Source: Lithospermum erythrorhizon (lineage: Eukaryota > Streptophyta > Magnoliopsida > Boraginales > Boraginaceae). Taken from it: a stretch of DNA of 64,000 nt. The notes under the pieces were generated by a model. That model ran no database searches. It was given only the letters and a program-made list of their open reading frames with translations, and was not told the origin of the DNA. The position numbers and the translations under genes are program-made. Positions 47,762-60,715 of this stretch are shown one piece after another (the first letter of the stretch is position 1; each line of letters starts with the position of its first letter). The DNA lies in the NCBI GenBank assembly GCA_019722365.1, contig JADFUC010000459.1, positions 1 through 64,000 of the forward strand, read 5' to 3'.

Positions 47762-50093
47762 TGAAATAACCCGTTCCGTGTAAGCATTATTTTAATATGA
47801 TTTTAGTTGCCCGGTTGAGTGTGTTAAAATTTGAAATTGAATAATGATAATATGGGTTGGAAGATAATATATTTTGAGGATAGAAATTTAATTTGACTCG
47901 TGTTAGAATACATTTGTTACACCGAGAAGAAAGCGAATTTTCTTGAACAACGAGACCTAAACTCCACTTAAAGGTCCTACCTACCACCACTAACTTCTTA
48001 ACATATCCTCGTCTGACATAAAATTAAAATGTTCTTCTTCCCTAAGGAAGGGCCGAGCTAAACCCTAGAATTGTCCTTGCATTTTTCATTTCTGGTAAAA
48101 TCTTGTGGAATCTAGCTATAATCGTTTCCCATCTCGTTCATGGTATGGATTTTAATCTTGAATCTACGTCATTTAAAGCTTAGGAGTTGACTTTTTTATA
48201 TAATTGAGTTTGTGTTGACTTTTAGATGTGACTTTATTATGGTATATAAATGTTATCTAAAGTTTGGTTTGAGATATTAGGTGATTTGATTGATTATTGG
48301 GGTTAGAAAGTGGTGTGAGTTGAGGGTTGACTTTTGTTGACTTTTTCTTAAATTAACTCTAAATTGTAATATGAGGAGTTAGAGGACTTTTAATATAGTT
48401 ATTTTAGAATAGAATTATTAGTTTGGATGTGGATAGATAGAATTGGATTCGAAAGTTTAGAGGGAAAAGTTAAGTATAGCATTTAGTGTTTGAATTGGAG
48501 TTGTATTTAATGGATTAATTAGTTGTAAATTGATTGTTGGATTGGTTAGAATATTAGCAAAGTGTTGTTGGGGGTAATAAGGTGATGACCGGATATTGAG
48601 ATTTTTCTGAGAGTTTAGCGATTGGAATGTAGTTACGTTGGAATGTTAGAAGTGTATACCCGATCTTGGGGATGGGATGATTGCTAAAGAGTTGTAAATT
48701 TGAATCATGAGGCATTATTTTCGAGGATTTATATAATTGTTAAGAGGTTATTCTATGGAATGTGTCATAATGTATAATTTCTTTGAATAGGAGTTGAGCT
48801 TTGAATCTACTTATGAGGCTTTAGAGTTATCATCTTGCTTTTGGGCTCGAGGTGAGTACAAATCTCCACGATAAGGGACCTTTAGAGTATATATATTGTT
48901 ATATATTTTGCATGTGTTGTCTTGGGACTATTCTAATATGTGTATTGTGTGACTATGATTGATATTATGTGGAAATTGTGATTTATGATTCATGTTATGA
49001 AACAATTGAGATTTTGATTGATATTATGAAATAATTGAGATTATGAGGTATATTATGAGATAATTGAGATTATGATTTGTATTATGAGATAGTTGTGAAT
49101 ATGGTTCATGTTATGGGCTATTGATATTTGTGTGTGTTGTGTGTGGTAATGGCGTGGTACGTGTGCGGATGTTTGATTGCTTTGTGTGTTATTTACTTGA
49201 AGCGTTGGTGACCCAAGCCAGGGGGAGGTTTGAGTGTGGTGTGCATGTGTGGGTAGCCACGCTGGGTTGGGAGTTTGGTGTGATATGCATTGAGGGTGCG
49301 CCTCGGTTGGGAGGATGAAGGTGGGGAGCAGTGAAGCATTTGGAGGTGGATTCCTCGTATGTGTATTATTTGGAGGTGGATTCCTAAAATATGTTAATGA
49401 TATTTGTGGAGGTGGATTCGTTTGACTTTGTGTTGAAATTTGTTCCCTTAAAATGAATATGCATTTATTTATGGTTATAATCTCATTATTATATGGCGTT
49501 GTAACTTTGTCATATAAGAGAAATCTATGTGATATGTGAATGATTATTCATTACATGTGGCTTTGGTTGATGTATGTGCATAGGTTATATATATATAAGC
49601 ATGAATATATGTGATGGGAATCAATTTTGTAGTATTTGTATTCACTCAAAGCAATAGTTGACTCAATATTCTCTAGTAGAATTTTATCTACTGAGTCATT
49701 TTGTTGAGGCTAGCATTAAGGAATCATAGGTGAGAAGCGGTGAGTGGCATAGGGAAATTCTGTGGTCAATTTCCCCTTTTTGTGTTCGATTTGGCCTATT
49801 TCCTAACTTAGACTTGTGTGTTGTATTATTATATTGAGGCTGGTTATTATTACTTTCACATGTTGTATTTTTTGGATTTCATGTATATCCTTGGGGTTGT
49901 ATTATTCGGGTGGATTGTGATACCTTGTACATTATTTTGTTGGATGTATTTGTTGGAACACCACGATGGAATAGAGAGTTTTTTTTATTAATGTCGTAGG
50001 TCATGTTGCTATTATCCATGGATTGATTGTCTCTGCAGTTGTCTGAGTTATTTAATGATCTTCTTGTATGGGCGGCATTGGTCGTTACGAGAG
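47762..50093 (+). repeat. Solo LTR (copy C) inserted in the reverse transcriptase
   Basis: Begins 'tgaaataacccgttccgtg', like the LTR at 57981. It contains 'gttgacttttgttgactttt' wording near 48332, 'ctcgaggtgagtacaaatct' at 48843, GTAGCC units near 49252, and a terminal block near 50056-50093. RT coding sequence is interrupted exactly at its ends. It carries no gag or pol, so it is a solo LTR of about 2.33 kb. Target duplication is not clean ('gagga' versus 'cgaga'). The 3' end is uncertain by about 10 bases. Confidence 0.8.
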
Positions 50094-51260
50094 ATGGAGT
50101 TCTCCATAGAATTACTTCACAGTACTACTCCGATTTCTTTAGCTTTCATAGAATGGCTCTACTTGAGTTGAAGGAGTTGAAGAAGCAATTGCAAAATTGT
50201 TGGATAAAGTTAAATGATAGTTCACGCTTGAGATTACTCGCGTATTTGGCCGAGAAGAAGGATGGATGGGGTTGATTATGATTATAGGCGGCTAAATAAA
50301 AGTAACAATTAGAATCGATATCAATTGCCTAGAATTGATGATCTGTTTGATCAATTGAGGATACTGGATATTTTATAAAGATTGACATGAGATCGGAGTT
50401 ACCGTCGGTTGAGGGATTAAAGAAGATGATATGTCAATCGGCATTTAGAACCGGATATGGGCCTTCTGAGTTTTTGGTGATGCGTTTGGGTTGTGAATGC
50501 ACTGCGGCGTTTATGGACCTTATGAATTGGGGTGTTTCATCTTATGAATAAATTTGTGGTGGTGTTCGTGGCTGACATTTGATATATTTGGTAGTGAGGA
50601 AGCATGAAGAACATGAGCATTGTCTTCCGGAGACTTTGAGGAAATAGATTGTATGCTAAATTTTCAAGTGCAATTTTGGTTGGAAAAGGTCGTTTAAGGT
50701 CATGTAGTTTCGGGGAGAGGATATTAGTGTTGATCTCAAGGGTTAAACTGAATTGGGAGCGACCCCGCGAGTATTCTCTTAGAATAAGAAGTTTAGATTA
50801 CGAGGATCTTATGGAGATTTACATCTGGGACTACAAGTGTGCTGACACCCATGACCGGTGACTAGGAAGGGAGTTCATTTTTTTGGAGTGAGGATTGTGA
50901 GCAGTGCTTTATTGAGTTGAAAGAGAAATTGACTACAGTGTGACTCTTGATCGAGGACAAGATGGCTGTCAAGTGTATAGTGATGATTTGCATCGGGGGT
51001 TGGGATGTGTACTAATGCATGGTAAGTTAGTGGCTTATGTCATGACAGTTGAGAAAATCATGAGAAAATTACCCGATGCACGATTTGGAACTAATTTTGC
51101 AATTGTGTTTGCATATTTGGAGGCATTATTTGTATAGTGTGACTTGCCAAATTTTTATTGATCCTGAGAGTTTGAAATACCTCCGACCGGAGATAAAATT
51201 TGAGGCCGAGAGTCGATGGAGTTTAATGCTTTGATATGATGTTTCCATTAGTATTATGCT
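50094..51260 (+). pseudogene. Reverse transcriptase and RNase H of the Tekay-type element
   Basis: 'REMEFSIELLHS' and 'HRMALLELKELKKQLQN' open the domain. 'FVVVFVADI' near 50556-50580 occupies the place of the catalytic 'FVVVFIDDI', so the first catalytic Asp is replaced by Ala. 'DCEQCFIELKEKLTT' (about 50896) and 'VYSDDLHRGLGCVLMHGKLVAYV' (about 50971) mark the RNase H segment. Stops in every frame. Confidence 0.85.
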
Positions 51261-51479
51261 GGAAAGAGGCGAATCGGGTAAGGCGATGTGGTAAAGTCGT
51301 AAGGCAAAGGTTAAAAGGCCATTGAATGAAATGAAGCAGCGGGTGTTAATTTTGGGTAGGAGTTGATGGCGGTTTTGTTGGCGCGAAATAGAGTTCGGCA
51401 GTTAACTGTGTCGAATCCTCGAGTATGAAAGATAGTAATGAAGATAATTGAAGAAGTGAAAAGCAGTAGATCGGACTTT

Positions 51480-52750
51480 GTGGTGAGATGATGGAGCCAC
51501 CTGATGCATGGTATTAGATTATTAGTACCTTACTGCATGAGTTGAAAAGGGAGATTTTGGACCAAGCTCATAATGCTCCATATAATATGCATCCTGTTGG
51601 TACAAAGATGTATCGAGATCTAAAAAATCTATTGGTGGCCTAAGATGAAAAGAAAGATTGCCGAGTTTGTATCTAAATGTCTAAACATAACCCAAGTGAG
51701 CGTTGAACCTGAGGCATCAGCCAGGGTTCTTCTGACCCACTCTTTATTCAGTGGACTTGGGAACATATCATGATGGATTTTGTTTTCGGACTCCCGAGAA
51801 CGTTGAGAAAGAACGACGGTATTTGGGTGATAGTGGATAGATTATCTGAAATCGGCTGTTCTTTACCAATAAGATCGACGTATAGTCTGAGAACGATTAG
51901 CGAGGTTGTATGTTGACCAAATCGTGAGTTGCGTAGGGTTCCGATACTTGATTGTAATAGGATGAGATACTAGATTACCTCCATATTTTGGAAAGGATTT
52001 CAGAAGCGTGGGGTCAAAGGTTAATTTGAGTACATCATTTGTCCCACGATCGAATAGGGAAAAGAGACAATTCAAACATTGGAGGAATCGTTGCTTGGGC
52101 TTATTAGTATTTGAACTTTTAAATTGGGATGATGAGTTGCCCTAAGATGGAGTTTGCGTATAATAATAGCTTCCATGGCAGTATTGAGGAATGGCACCAT
52201 TTGTTATCATGGCCGAGAAATGTAAAAGACTCGGTTTGTTGGAATGGTGGAGACTGAAAATATAGGATTTAGGAGTTGGTGGAAAGGTCGATGGAAAGAA
52301 TAAAATTGATATGACACTGAAAGTGGCGCGAATGAGCCGAAAAGATGTATCTGAGATAGTCGCCGTGTAGATTTGCATTTTGAAATTGGTGATAAATTAT
52401 TCTTGAGAATATCCCAGGTGGAAGGGTGTACGGAGATTAGGAAGGAGGAAGTTGAGTGCGATATGTCGGTCCATATGAGATTTTGGATAGGAATTGGTCC
52501 GGTGGCCTGCCAACAGCGTTGCCTCAGTGGATAAAATTCATGTCTTCCATGTGTGTAGAGTATATCCCCGGATGAATCCCATTATCACGGAGTCACTTGA
52601 CGGTGAGCTTCGAGAGGACCTTCATTATAAAGAAATTGGTAGAAAATTCTTGATCGAATGGAAAAGTGTTAGAAATAAAGTTGTGGCTTAAGTAAAGGTG
52701 TTGTGGCGAAACCAGCAGTGGAAGCTACGTGAGAGCGAGAGGAAGGTCTC
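51480..52750 (+). pseudogene. Integrase and chromodomain region of the Tekay-type element
   Basis: Near 51570 the zinc-binding part is seen as 'AHNAPYNMHP.GTKMYRDLK'. 'WEHIMMDFVFGLPRTLRKNDGIWVIVDRL' at about 51758 is the integrase core with the first catalytic Asp. Near 52145 'EFAYNNS'-like and 'MAPF'-like segments appear, 'HFEIGDKLFLRISQVEG' at 52373, then 'VASVDKIHVFHVC' (52518) and 'ELREDLHYKEIGRKFLIEWKSVRNKVV' (52598), ending in 'KVLWRNQQW' (52695). Frames shift repeatedly. Confidence 0.85.
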
Positions 52751-53089
52751 GGAAATCGATATCCGTATCTTTTTAGAAATAGAAGGTTAGTTCTTAAATT
52801 TACTCTGTGTTGGAAAATACTATGGATATATGAGTATAATACAAATCCATAATTCAGGGGATCTTCAAAGTGCTACTACATTTTATTATTATACAAAAAT
52901 ATATAATTCTGATATATGAATGGAGGTACTTATAGTGTAGCGGGTAAATTCACTTGCCAAAACCTTGACTTGAATTCATAGCATTGAATTTAAACTTCCC
53001 TCCGACTCGCGATATGATATGATCGTATGATATCTACAGTTGGTCCACGCAGGAGAGGGTTGAATCAGAACCGATTTGCTCTTTAGTAA

Positions 53090-53830
53090 GCAGGTTGAAC
53101 AAAAACCAAAAACCCAAAATTCTTGGGAGAATTTAGAGAAGCTGAAAGGCGGTACTAGGGTTTTGATGAAAATTATTTTCTAATTGTTATGTCATGAAAA
53201 ACCCTAAAGTTTGCTTATATAGGGCTAGGTTAAAACAAGCCCGATAAGCAACCCGTTAAGTATTAGCTTGACTCGTTAACTCTATTAGTTCGTTAAGACA
53301 CTAATGAGTTGCTAATGAGTTGAACTATTTAATTAGCTTAATTAAATAGTAATGAGTCAATATCAAATAATCTTTCAAGTTGTTGATAAGAAATACTAAA
53401 ATTACTTTCGAACCAATTAAATAAGCTATTTAATTGATTACATTGTCGATATTCTACATAAAATGTAGAATCCTTTAGCAATTGAGAAATACATTTCTCG
53501 ATTATACGATTCTCTTTAATTAAATACATGAAATATAACTTCTGACGATCATTGTGTGTGTGTGACCTTGAGCTCCCGAGATAATATTATAATAATAATA
53601 ATTGACCAATTACTATTATTATAACGATTAATAATTAAGATCTAACGTCGCTCATAACCTTAAATTATCATGAGAACCACGCTAGTAATATAGAATTACT
53701 AAGTTGACATAAGTTAAATAATCGCATTTAACCCAGTAGTAAATGAATTGATATAGAGTACCACAACGAGGCATAAAACAATAGATCGGTGTCATTGATT
53801 TCCAAACAACTATAATATTGTTAATTACTT
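53090..53830 (-). mobile_element. LTR-like element, minus strand (copy Y of second LTR family)
   Basis: Reverse complement of the family seen at 32815-33730. Shared blocks are 'aattgaccaattactattatt' (53599), 'cataaccttaaattatcatgaga' (53654), 'atgaattgatata' (53743) and 'tacatgaaatata' (53525). With the copy at 4985-5690 it shares the 'tgcttatataggg' block (53212), a TATA-like element on its coding strand. It lies between the end of integrase and the polypurine region of the Tekay element, in opposite orientation. Non-coding. Confidence 0.65.
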
Positions 53831-53949
53831 TGAATGAAAATTTATGATTGAGTAACATGATATAACTCGTATGATACGAGGCAAAATTTAAAGTAATGAG
53901 ATGTTAAAATATTGGATAAGTGAATTGGGAGCGGGATGAGTAAGTGATG

Positions 53950-53990
53950 AGTAAATTTCGAGGGGCGAAATTTTTGTGGAATGAGTAGAT
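53950..53990 (+). other. Pre-LTR polypurine region of the Tekay element
   Basis: 'gagtaaatttcgaggggcgaaatttttgtgg' precedes the LTR start at 53991. The same sequence recurs before the LTR at 57981 as 'gagtaaatttcgaggacgaaattttataaggaggt'. This conserved block with a purine-rich end is characteristic of the position where second-strand synthesis starts. Confidence 0.75.
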
Positions 53991-56434
53991 TGAAATAACC
54001 CGTTATGCTAGCGATCGGGTGTATTAAATATATGGGTTGGTGGTGGGACAGGAGATAGTATAAATAAATTAGGAAAAATCGATAAAACGAGACTAGTATT
54101 ATATAGGTAGTATTTTATGTCAGGAAATTTTACATTTAGAGATGGGGTTTCATAATAATTTAAGCGGAAAGTAGAGATATATGCAGGTGCCAAGCGGGGC
54201 TAAACCATCTATCTTACCCACCTTGGCTGTCTTGTCCATATCTTACATTTCATCGTTTATCACAAAACAAATCTCATCTCTTTTCTCTGGGGTAGCAGAA
54301 CTGCCAGTAAAATCCAATCCCTTGATTGTTTTCCATTTTCTTGGTAAAATTTTGTGGAATCAACATAATCTTGTCCCCGTCTTTGTTCATCGAGGTATGA
54401 TTTTAATCTTAAGTCTACGTCATTTATTCTATAGTTATGGCTATTTTGTTAGTTTTGACTTTGAGTTGGCTTGGGTTAAAGACTATATAAAGGGTATTAG
54501 TATACGTCTAGACTTAGATTGGGTGGTTAGAAGTATTATGGTTGATTTTTTGGGTTGTAATGTGTTGGATGTTGAGGTTAACTTTTGTGGACTTTTTCTG
54601 AGCCACACTTTAAGTTATAATATGATGTTTTGGGATTTTAATATAGTTGTTTTGGGAGTAGAAGTGTTGATTTTGATGTTGATTGGAAGAGATTATGTTG
54701 AGGTAGTTGTGTAAGTTGAGTAGTAGTTGGCGTTTGAATTAAAGGTTGTGGATAATGGTTTAATTAATTGGGGAATTTATCAATTGATTGGGAATTTGAT
54801 TAAGTGCTGTGTAGAGTTGGGGGTAGTGGCGAAATGGAGGTGGTAGGGTTGAAGTTTTGTCATTTATTGAGTAAGTTAGAGCGGCGTGGTAAATGCTCCA
54901 CCTAGAGTTGTTAAATTGATAACTAGAATCTTTGTTAAAAGTTGAAATTTTAGAAATTGTTTACTAGTTTTGAATTGTTTAATGATCTCAATAGTATTAA
55001 TTTTGAATTATGAGATGTTATGTAATAATCGAGTTTAAGTGGAAAAGTATAGTATGATATATCGATAATCAGATAGTTTTGTTGGACTAGGATCACTTAT
55101 ACGGGTTTGTCGGTTTACGATCTTTATTTGGTATTTAATAATGTAAGAGGATAATTGTGTCGGAAGTAAATAATGTATATAATTGCTTTGGATGAGGAGT
55201 TGAGCTTGGGACCTAGCAAGTGGACTACTGGGAATATTCTAGTTGCTTTGACTCGAGGTGAGTACAAATCTCACGATGGAAACCTTTCATATATATTATG
55301 GTTATATATTCAGTATGTGTTTGTTATGTGACTATATTGGTATGTATATTGATGTTATGAGATTGTGGTAGTTGTTGTGATTATACCATGTGTGTTGTAT
55401 GTGATTGTGTTGCATGTGGTTGTGTATTGTTGTATGTGGTTGGTGTATATCCTTTTGCGGTTGATTTGGAATTGGAATGATATGTGTATATATACATTGA
55501 GTGGTAAGCCTCGTCGGAAGGTTTGGCGTGATGTCATATTGAGTGGCAGGTAGCCAGGGTTGTCGGAGGTTCGGTGTGATTTGCATATTGAGTGAGTAAC
55601 CTTAGTCGGGAGGATTGTGATGTATATATATCTGGCGTGTATCAGGGTGATGTGTATATTGGTGGAAGTGTGATTAGGGGAGTGGATAATATGGATGGAG
55701 TTTTGATGTTGTATATTTCTTTGGACTAACACTTTTATTGTTTGTGTTGTTCATTTTGAATGAATATTTGATAGATGCGAATGTTGATGGTTATGAATAT
55801 GTGGAGTATTTCATTGATCGGGTAGTAATATTGATAAAATTCTTGTTTAATTGGAGAGTAGTGCTTCTTGAGTGATGCATTTAATGTTATACATATCTTT
55901 ATATATAATTATGATTATATGTGGTAGGATACCATTAGGTAGTATTTGTATTCACTAGGCTTCACGACTTACTCCACATACTCTTTGGTAGGCGTTTATG
56001 CCCAGGGGTTCCAAAGTTGATCGATGGGGATTCAGCTGAAGAACTCTGTTGACAATTTGTGGATTAAGAGCGTAGGTGAGATGGTGGTGGCATAGGAAGT
56101 CCTCAGCAGTCTTTCTAATATTTTTTTTTCCTCTTGTTATGTTTCAAGACTTTTATGTTGTATATTATGAGTCGTGTGTGACCATACTATTATTATGATG
56201 TATTGTGGAGACTAAGTTGGAGTTGTTGGTTGTATATTTCAGGATGGATGTATGTTTGTGTTGTTGATGATATGTTATTTTGGGTTGTCTTGTTAGTTGG
56301 CAGTGGACTAAAGAATATTTTAGTATTAATATCAAGTAAAGTCTTTTACGTTGTTATCAGTTGACTTGTGACTTTTGGTCAATACGGGTTGTTGATGATC
56401 TTAACACCAGTGACCGACTGGGGTGGAGTCGTTC
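53991..56434 (+). repeat. Long gypsy LTR (copy D), shared between two element remnants
   Basis: Starts 'tgaaataacccgtt' right after the polypurine region, and ends with 'accgactggggtggagtcgttc' at 56434, about 2.44 kb. It contains a CT-rich 5' part, 'gttaacttttgtggactttt' near 54580, 'ctcgaggtgagtacaaatctcacgatgg' at 55253 and three GTAGCC-type units at 55496-55630. It serves as 3' LTR of the element to its left, and appears also to be the 5' LTR of the deleted element to its right. The 177-codon frame at 54181-54714 is LTR sequence that is closed by stops in the other copies. Confidence 0.8.
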
Positions 56435-57980
56435 GGTGCTCAGTGGTGGTTAACTAAGAAGGAAGTTGCTCATAGTAATAATATCTTCCAAGCCAGTTTT
56501 GGGATGGCACCATCTGGAGCTATTAAAGGAAATGTTGAATTCTAATATGTTGAAATGAGATGGGAGGAAAGGAAATATGACTCTGATGAGTGATGAAGAA
56601 CTCTGTGGGAAGAATGAAACTTGATATGACAATAATTGGAAGTAATTTTTAGGTATGTTAAAATGATTAAGGACGAAGTGATATTGGTGAATTAAAATAT
56701 AGTGATTCAAATCTGGTTGTGGATGCATAAAACCGTAAAGGGATGAATGGTTATCTGAAAGAATATACATAGTAATCGAAGAGGGAATGTTCAAAGAAAA
56801 TATTGTGGCATTGAGATTGTGATGAAAATGTGATATTAGTGATTAATTGAGCTAATAATAAGTTTTGATGATAAGAGGTTATCAAATAGGTGCTATGAAT
56901 GATTTGTTGAGATTGTAGAATCGTTGATATATATATAATACGCATGTTATTGGAAATATGTGATGTTAAGGGTATATGATGTTAACAGTAAACCTAGTTG
57001 ATATTTGCTATTGTGATATTGAGGTAATGATAGTTTTATGCTTAAGATGTTATGGTATGATATGGTGTTGATGTAAATGAAAATGACTCGTGCAAGAGGG
57101 AAATTATGATATTTTTTTATATGATGCTTAAATTATGATTGTATGAAAATAGTAAATAGATGTGTATGACGTGTGTGGTGATAGTGTATTGACGAAGTGG
57201 TGATGTTGTATACATATATTTGGATAGATTGAATGTGGAGATTTGTTAGGGTGGATATGACTATACTATGAGGTGGTGTTGTAAAAGTATATATGTGGAG
57301 GCGTTAAGAAGTTATTGGGGCTATTGGTGATATGTTGTACGTTAGTTGTATATTGGGAAACTTTGGATAACTATTGTATTCGGATGTCAAGATATTCTGT
57401 AATGTAAAATTTGTTGAGTTGGGTTTGATAAGGGAATTAACTTTCATATGAATGAACCTAATAGTCGATAATGAGATGATACGATGACACAAATTATGAG
57501 TGAATATTGTCGATATTGGTGATATGAATATTGAGGCTGAGTGGTATTATTGATATTTGATTTATGATATTGATAACATGATAAAATATGAGTTGATGGT
57601 TGTTGATGTGATATAAGATATTATATGACGATATGAAACAATATAGTGCCCGAGAAAATAGCGGTTGAGGTGTCTTACAAAGGCGGATGAGTTGAAATGG
57701 TCGATATGACATAAAATGGTGTGATTAATATAAAACAACTGTTATATGGTTGAATTGTATATTATTGAGCTGTAGTATGTTAATATTCATGGTATGTTGT
57801 GAATGTATTTATGAGATATTATGTGAACTATGAAGAGAATTACTATAATGTGAGAATTTCATTGGGTGATAAGATGTAATGATTTTAGATAATAAAAGTG
57901 TATTGTAAGGTGAGTTGAGATAATAAGACAAGTCGGGCTATGAGTAAATTTCGAGGACGAAATTTTATAAGGAGGTAGAT
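56435..57980 (+). pseudogene. Internally deleted Tekay-type remnant (integrase fragment and 3' region)
   Basis: Just after the LTR end comes 'gttgctcatagtaataatatcttccaagccagttttgggatggcacc', which across frames gives 'VAHSNNIFQASFGMAP', the integrase segment also present near 52150. Everything between the LTR and this point (gag, protease, RT, RNase H, most of integrase) is missing. The rest is AT-rich without domains, up to the polypurine region 'gagtaaatttcgaggacgaaa' at 57943 and the LTR at 57981. Confidence 0.7.
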
Positions 57981-60715
57981 TGAAATAACCCGTTCCGTAT
58001 AAATATTATGTTAATAATATTCTAATTTCTTGGTGGAGTATTGTGAGGTGAAATTAAAAAAAAATTTGAAGTTGAGTAATTGAAAATACAACAAATCTGT
58101 CGGTTAGTAGTACATTTCGGGGTAAAATTAAAAATGTGTTCATAATTAAATAGACAAATCGAGGCAGTATAAAAGCAGAGTAGTATTTGTTATAAGAATA
58201 ATATTGTTAGGACCGTTCTCATTAAATTTAATTACAAGCGGAGGAAATAAAGCGTCATGCAAGCGAGACTGTACTATAATATATTAACTTTCAGCAAGCC
58301 ATCCCCATGCATCTTCTCCAAAAATAAAAATAAAAGCGGTGGCGAACCTCCCCCTCCCTCTATCCAAATTTTCTTCCATTTTTCTAGTGAAATCAAGCTC
58401 AAGAACCTCCTCTCAAACATCTTAATCACCTAAGCTATAACTTGTTCTTGATTCTTATGTAATTTTGATGGTTTTAAGTTTGACTTTTATTGACTTTGGT
58501 ATAAAGTTGAAAATAAATAATTTCTTGAACATACAAGTATAATCTAAGGTTAAGAATGATGTTTGAATATCTTGATGATAATATTTTTAAAAGATAATGA
58601 AGATTTGTGTGTTAGTTGACTATTTTTAGAGTTAGTTTGACTTTTGAAAGAAAAATATGAAATAAATAGTAAACAAAATTTATATATCATAATTTTTTGA
58701 TGTGAGCCATTTATAACATATGGAGTTGACCCAAGAAAACTGTTTTTATGTTTGAAGACTTTTAGTATTTATTACAATTTTTGGAAGTTAAATGGCTAGA
58801 AAGTGTATAAAATATGAATTAAATATCAAAACTTTGGGAAAAATAAAATTATTACATTTGGATTTTTGAAACTGTACCGTGCGTGCCTCGAACATTTTTG
58901 GGTGATTTAATTTGTTTACTTATTGTTGGTGATTTAATTACTAAAGCTTGTGATTTTAAATCAAAAGAAATAAAGATGATTAAACAAATAAAACTTATAT
59001 TTTTACAGTAGCTAAGGAGGTATAAGAAGGCTAGGTTTCAAAAATTTGAAATTTATAAAGTGGTTTGCTATTTGTTTTGAATTATGAATATTTAAATAAC
59101 TAGAAATGGGATTTAAATGGAAAACAATATATTTTAATTGTATAAAATTATTTGGGCAGAATTTATGAACTCTTGATTCATATTTTGAGTTGTGAAAAAT
59201 ATATGATGATTTATGGAGTTTATTTGATATTTATTTTTATTTATGGAAATTAAAATGATTAGAAATATATATAAATGGAGAAAAATTGATTTTTATTGAA
59301 CAAATTATTTTTCCACAGAATATTTGAGTATTCTAACTATATTTTATTTGAGGAAAAATTTAGGAGGATTTATGAAATTTTTGGTATTTATTTGGTGTTT
59401 TAAGAAGTAAAAAATTTAGAAATTCTAAAACTGAAAATGATAATTTAAAAAGGGGAAGTTAAATTCTGAAATAATAATTTTTGGAGGTGATACTTTAGGT
59501 TGTTTAAGGATGGTTAAATGTAAAATAAGTTTAGAACCCAGAAACTGATAGTAAAACTATATTAGGAGTGAACATAGATGTTGTGTTAATAACGCGAAAT
59601 CGTTTGGAATAGGAGTTGAGCAAGGACCAGGTGCTTGGACTAACTAGTGGAATACGGGTAGAGTTTGCTTTTGCTCGAGGTGAGTACAAATCTCACGATG
59701 GGAACCTTTCATATATATTATGGTTATATATTTGGTATGTGTTTGTCTTGTGGTTATATTTGAATGTATATTGAGTTATTGGATTTGATGTTATGAGACT
59801 GTTGTAGTTGTTGTGATTATACTACAAGTGTTGTCTGTGATTGTGTTGCGTATGGTTGTGTATTGTTTGTGGTTGGTGTGTGTATTCTTTTGCAGGTTGA
59901 TTTGAGTGAGGCATATACATTGAGGGGTAGCATCGACCCGAGAGGTTTGGTGTGATATAGATATTGAGGTGGTAGACCCGGGATGTTTGGTGTGATATGT
60001 ATTGAGGGTAGCGCCGATCGGAGGTGTGATGTATATATATATGTGTGTTGGAGGGTGGATGTGTGGTTGGTGGATGGATGTGTGGATGGAGTTTTGATGT
60101 TATGTATTTTGTTGGACTAACCATTATTGATTGTGTTGTTTTATTTGAATGAATATTTGATTATGCGTTGTTGATGGTTATGAATATATGTGTGGAGTGT
60201 TATGTTGATCTCGTGGTGATGTTGAATAAGGGATTATTATGTAATTTGGAAGTAGTTGCTAATTTAGTAGGCCTTATTAATGTATACATATGCCTTGATA
60301 TATAAGTATGATTAAATATGTTTGGATATCATTTGTCGTATTTGTATTGACTAGGCTTACATGACTTACTCACATACTCTATGGCGGGCATTTTATGCCT
60401 AGGTTTTTAGGAGTGATTGCTGAGGTTGCTAAGGAGCTACTTTGACAGGCTGCGGGTTAAGATCGTAGGTGAGACGGTGGTGGCTAGGAATCCTCAACAG
60501 TCATATTTCTTCTATCTTATGAAGGCACTTAAACAGTAGTGTTGTTGTTGTGATCAAATAACATTTTGAGATTGATGAGACTTGGTTGTATTTTTATGTT
60601 GATGTATTTTGATGAGTTGTGATTCGCCATGATGAATGAAATGTTTTAATCATTTATTATTAAATAAAGTCATTTTTAAATGCATGTCATCCATCGTATG
60701 GTGACTCACACGATG
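57981..60715 (+). repeat. Long gypsy LTR (copy E)
   Basis: Starts 'tgaaataacccgttccgtat' after the polypurine region. It has 'gaaaatacaacaaatctgtcggt' (58081), a CT-rich part near 58340, 'ctcgaggtgagtacaaatctcacgatggg' (59674), GTAGC-type units at 59917-60030, 'ggcgggcattttatgcctagg' (60383) and a diverged end near 60700. The usual terminal 'cctcggg' block is absent, so the 3' end may be truncated. It is the last repeat before the kinase gene. Confidence 0.75.

Larger units (their letters stand above)
46669..53990 (+). mobile_element. Internal region of a Ty3/gypsy chromovirus (Tekay/del type)
   Basis: It starts with a degenerate tRNA-Met primer binding site ('taattcagagcctagg', 46674) and runs through gag, RT, RNase H, integrase and a chromodomain-region remnant. 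It ends at 'gagtaaatttcgaggggcgaaa' (53950), the conserved sequence that in this clade precedes the 3' LTR at 53991. Two insertions lie inside: an LTR of the same family in RT (47762-50093) and a minus-strand LTR of another family (53090-53830). Every coding part has stops or frame changes. Confidence 0.85.

Noticed and set aside
54181..54714. 177-codon + frame as a possible membrane protein gene
   Set aside because: It lies wholly inside LTR copy D. The equivalent parts of copies C, E and F are interrupted by stops, and there is no start or splice context.
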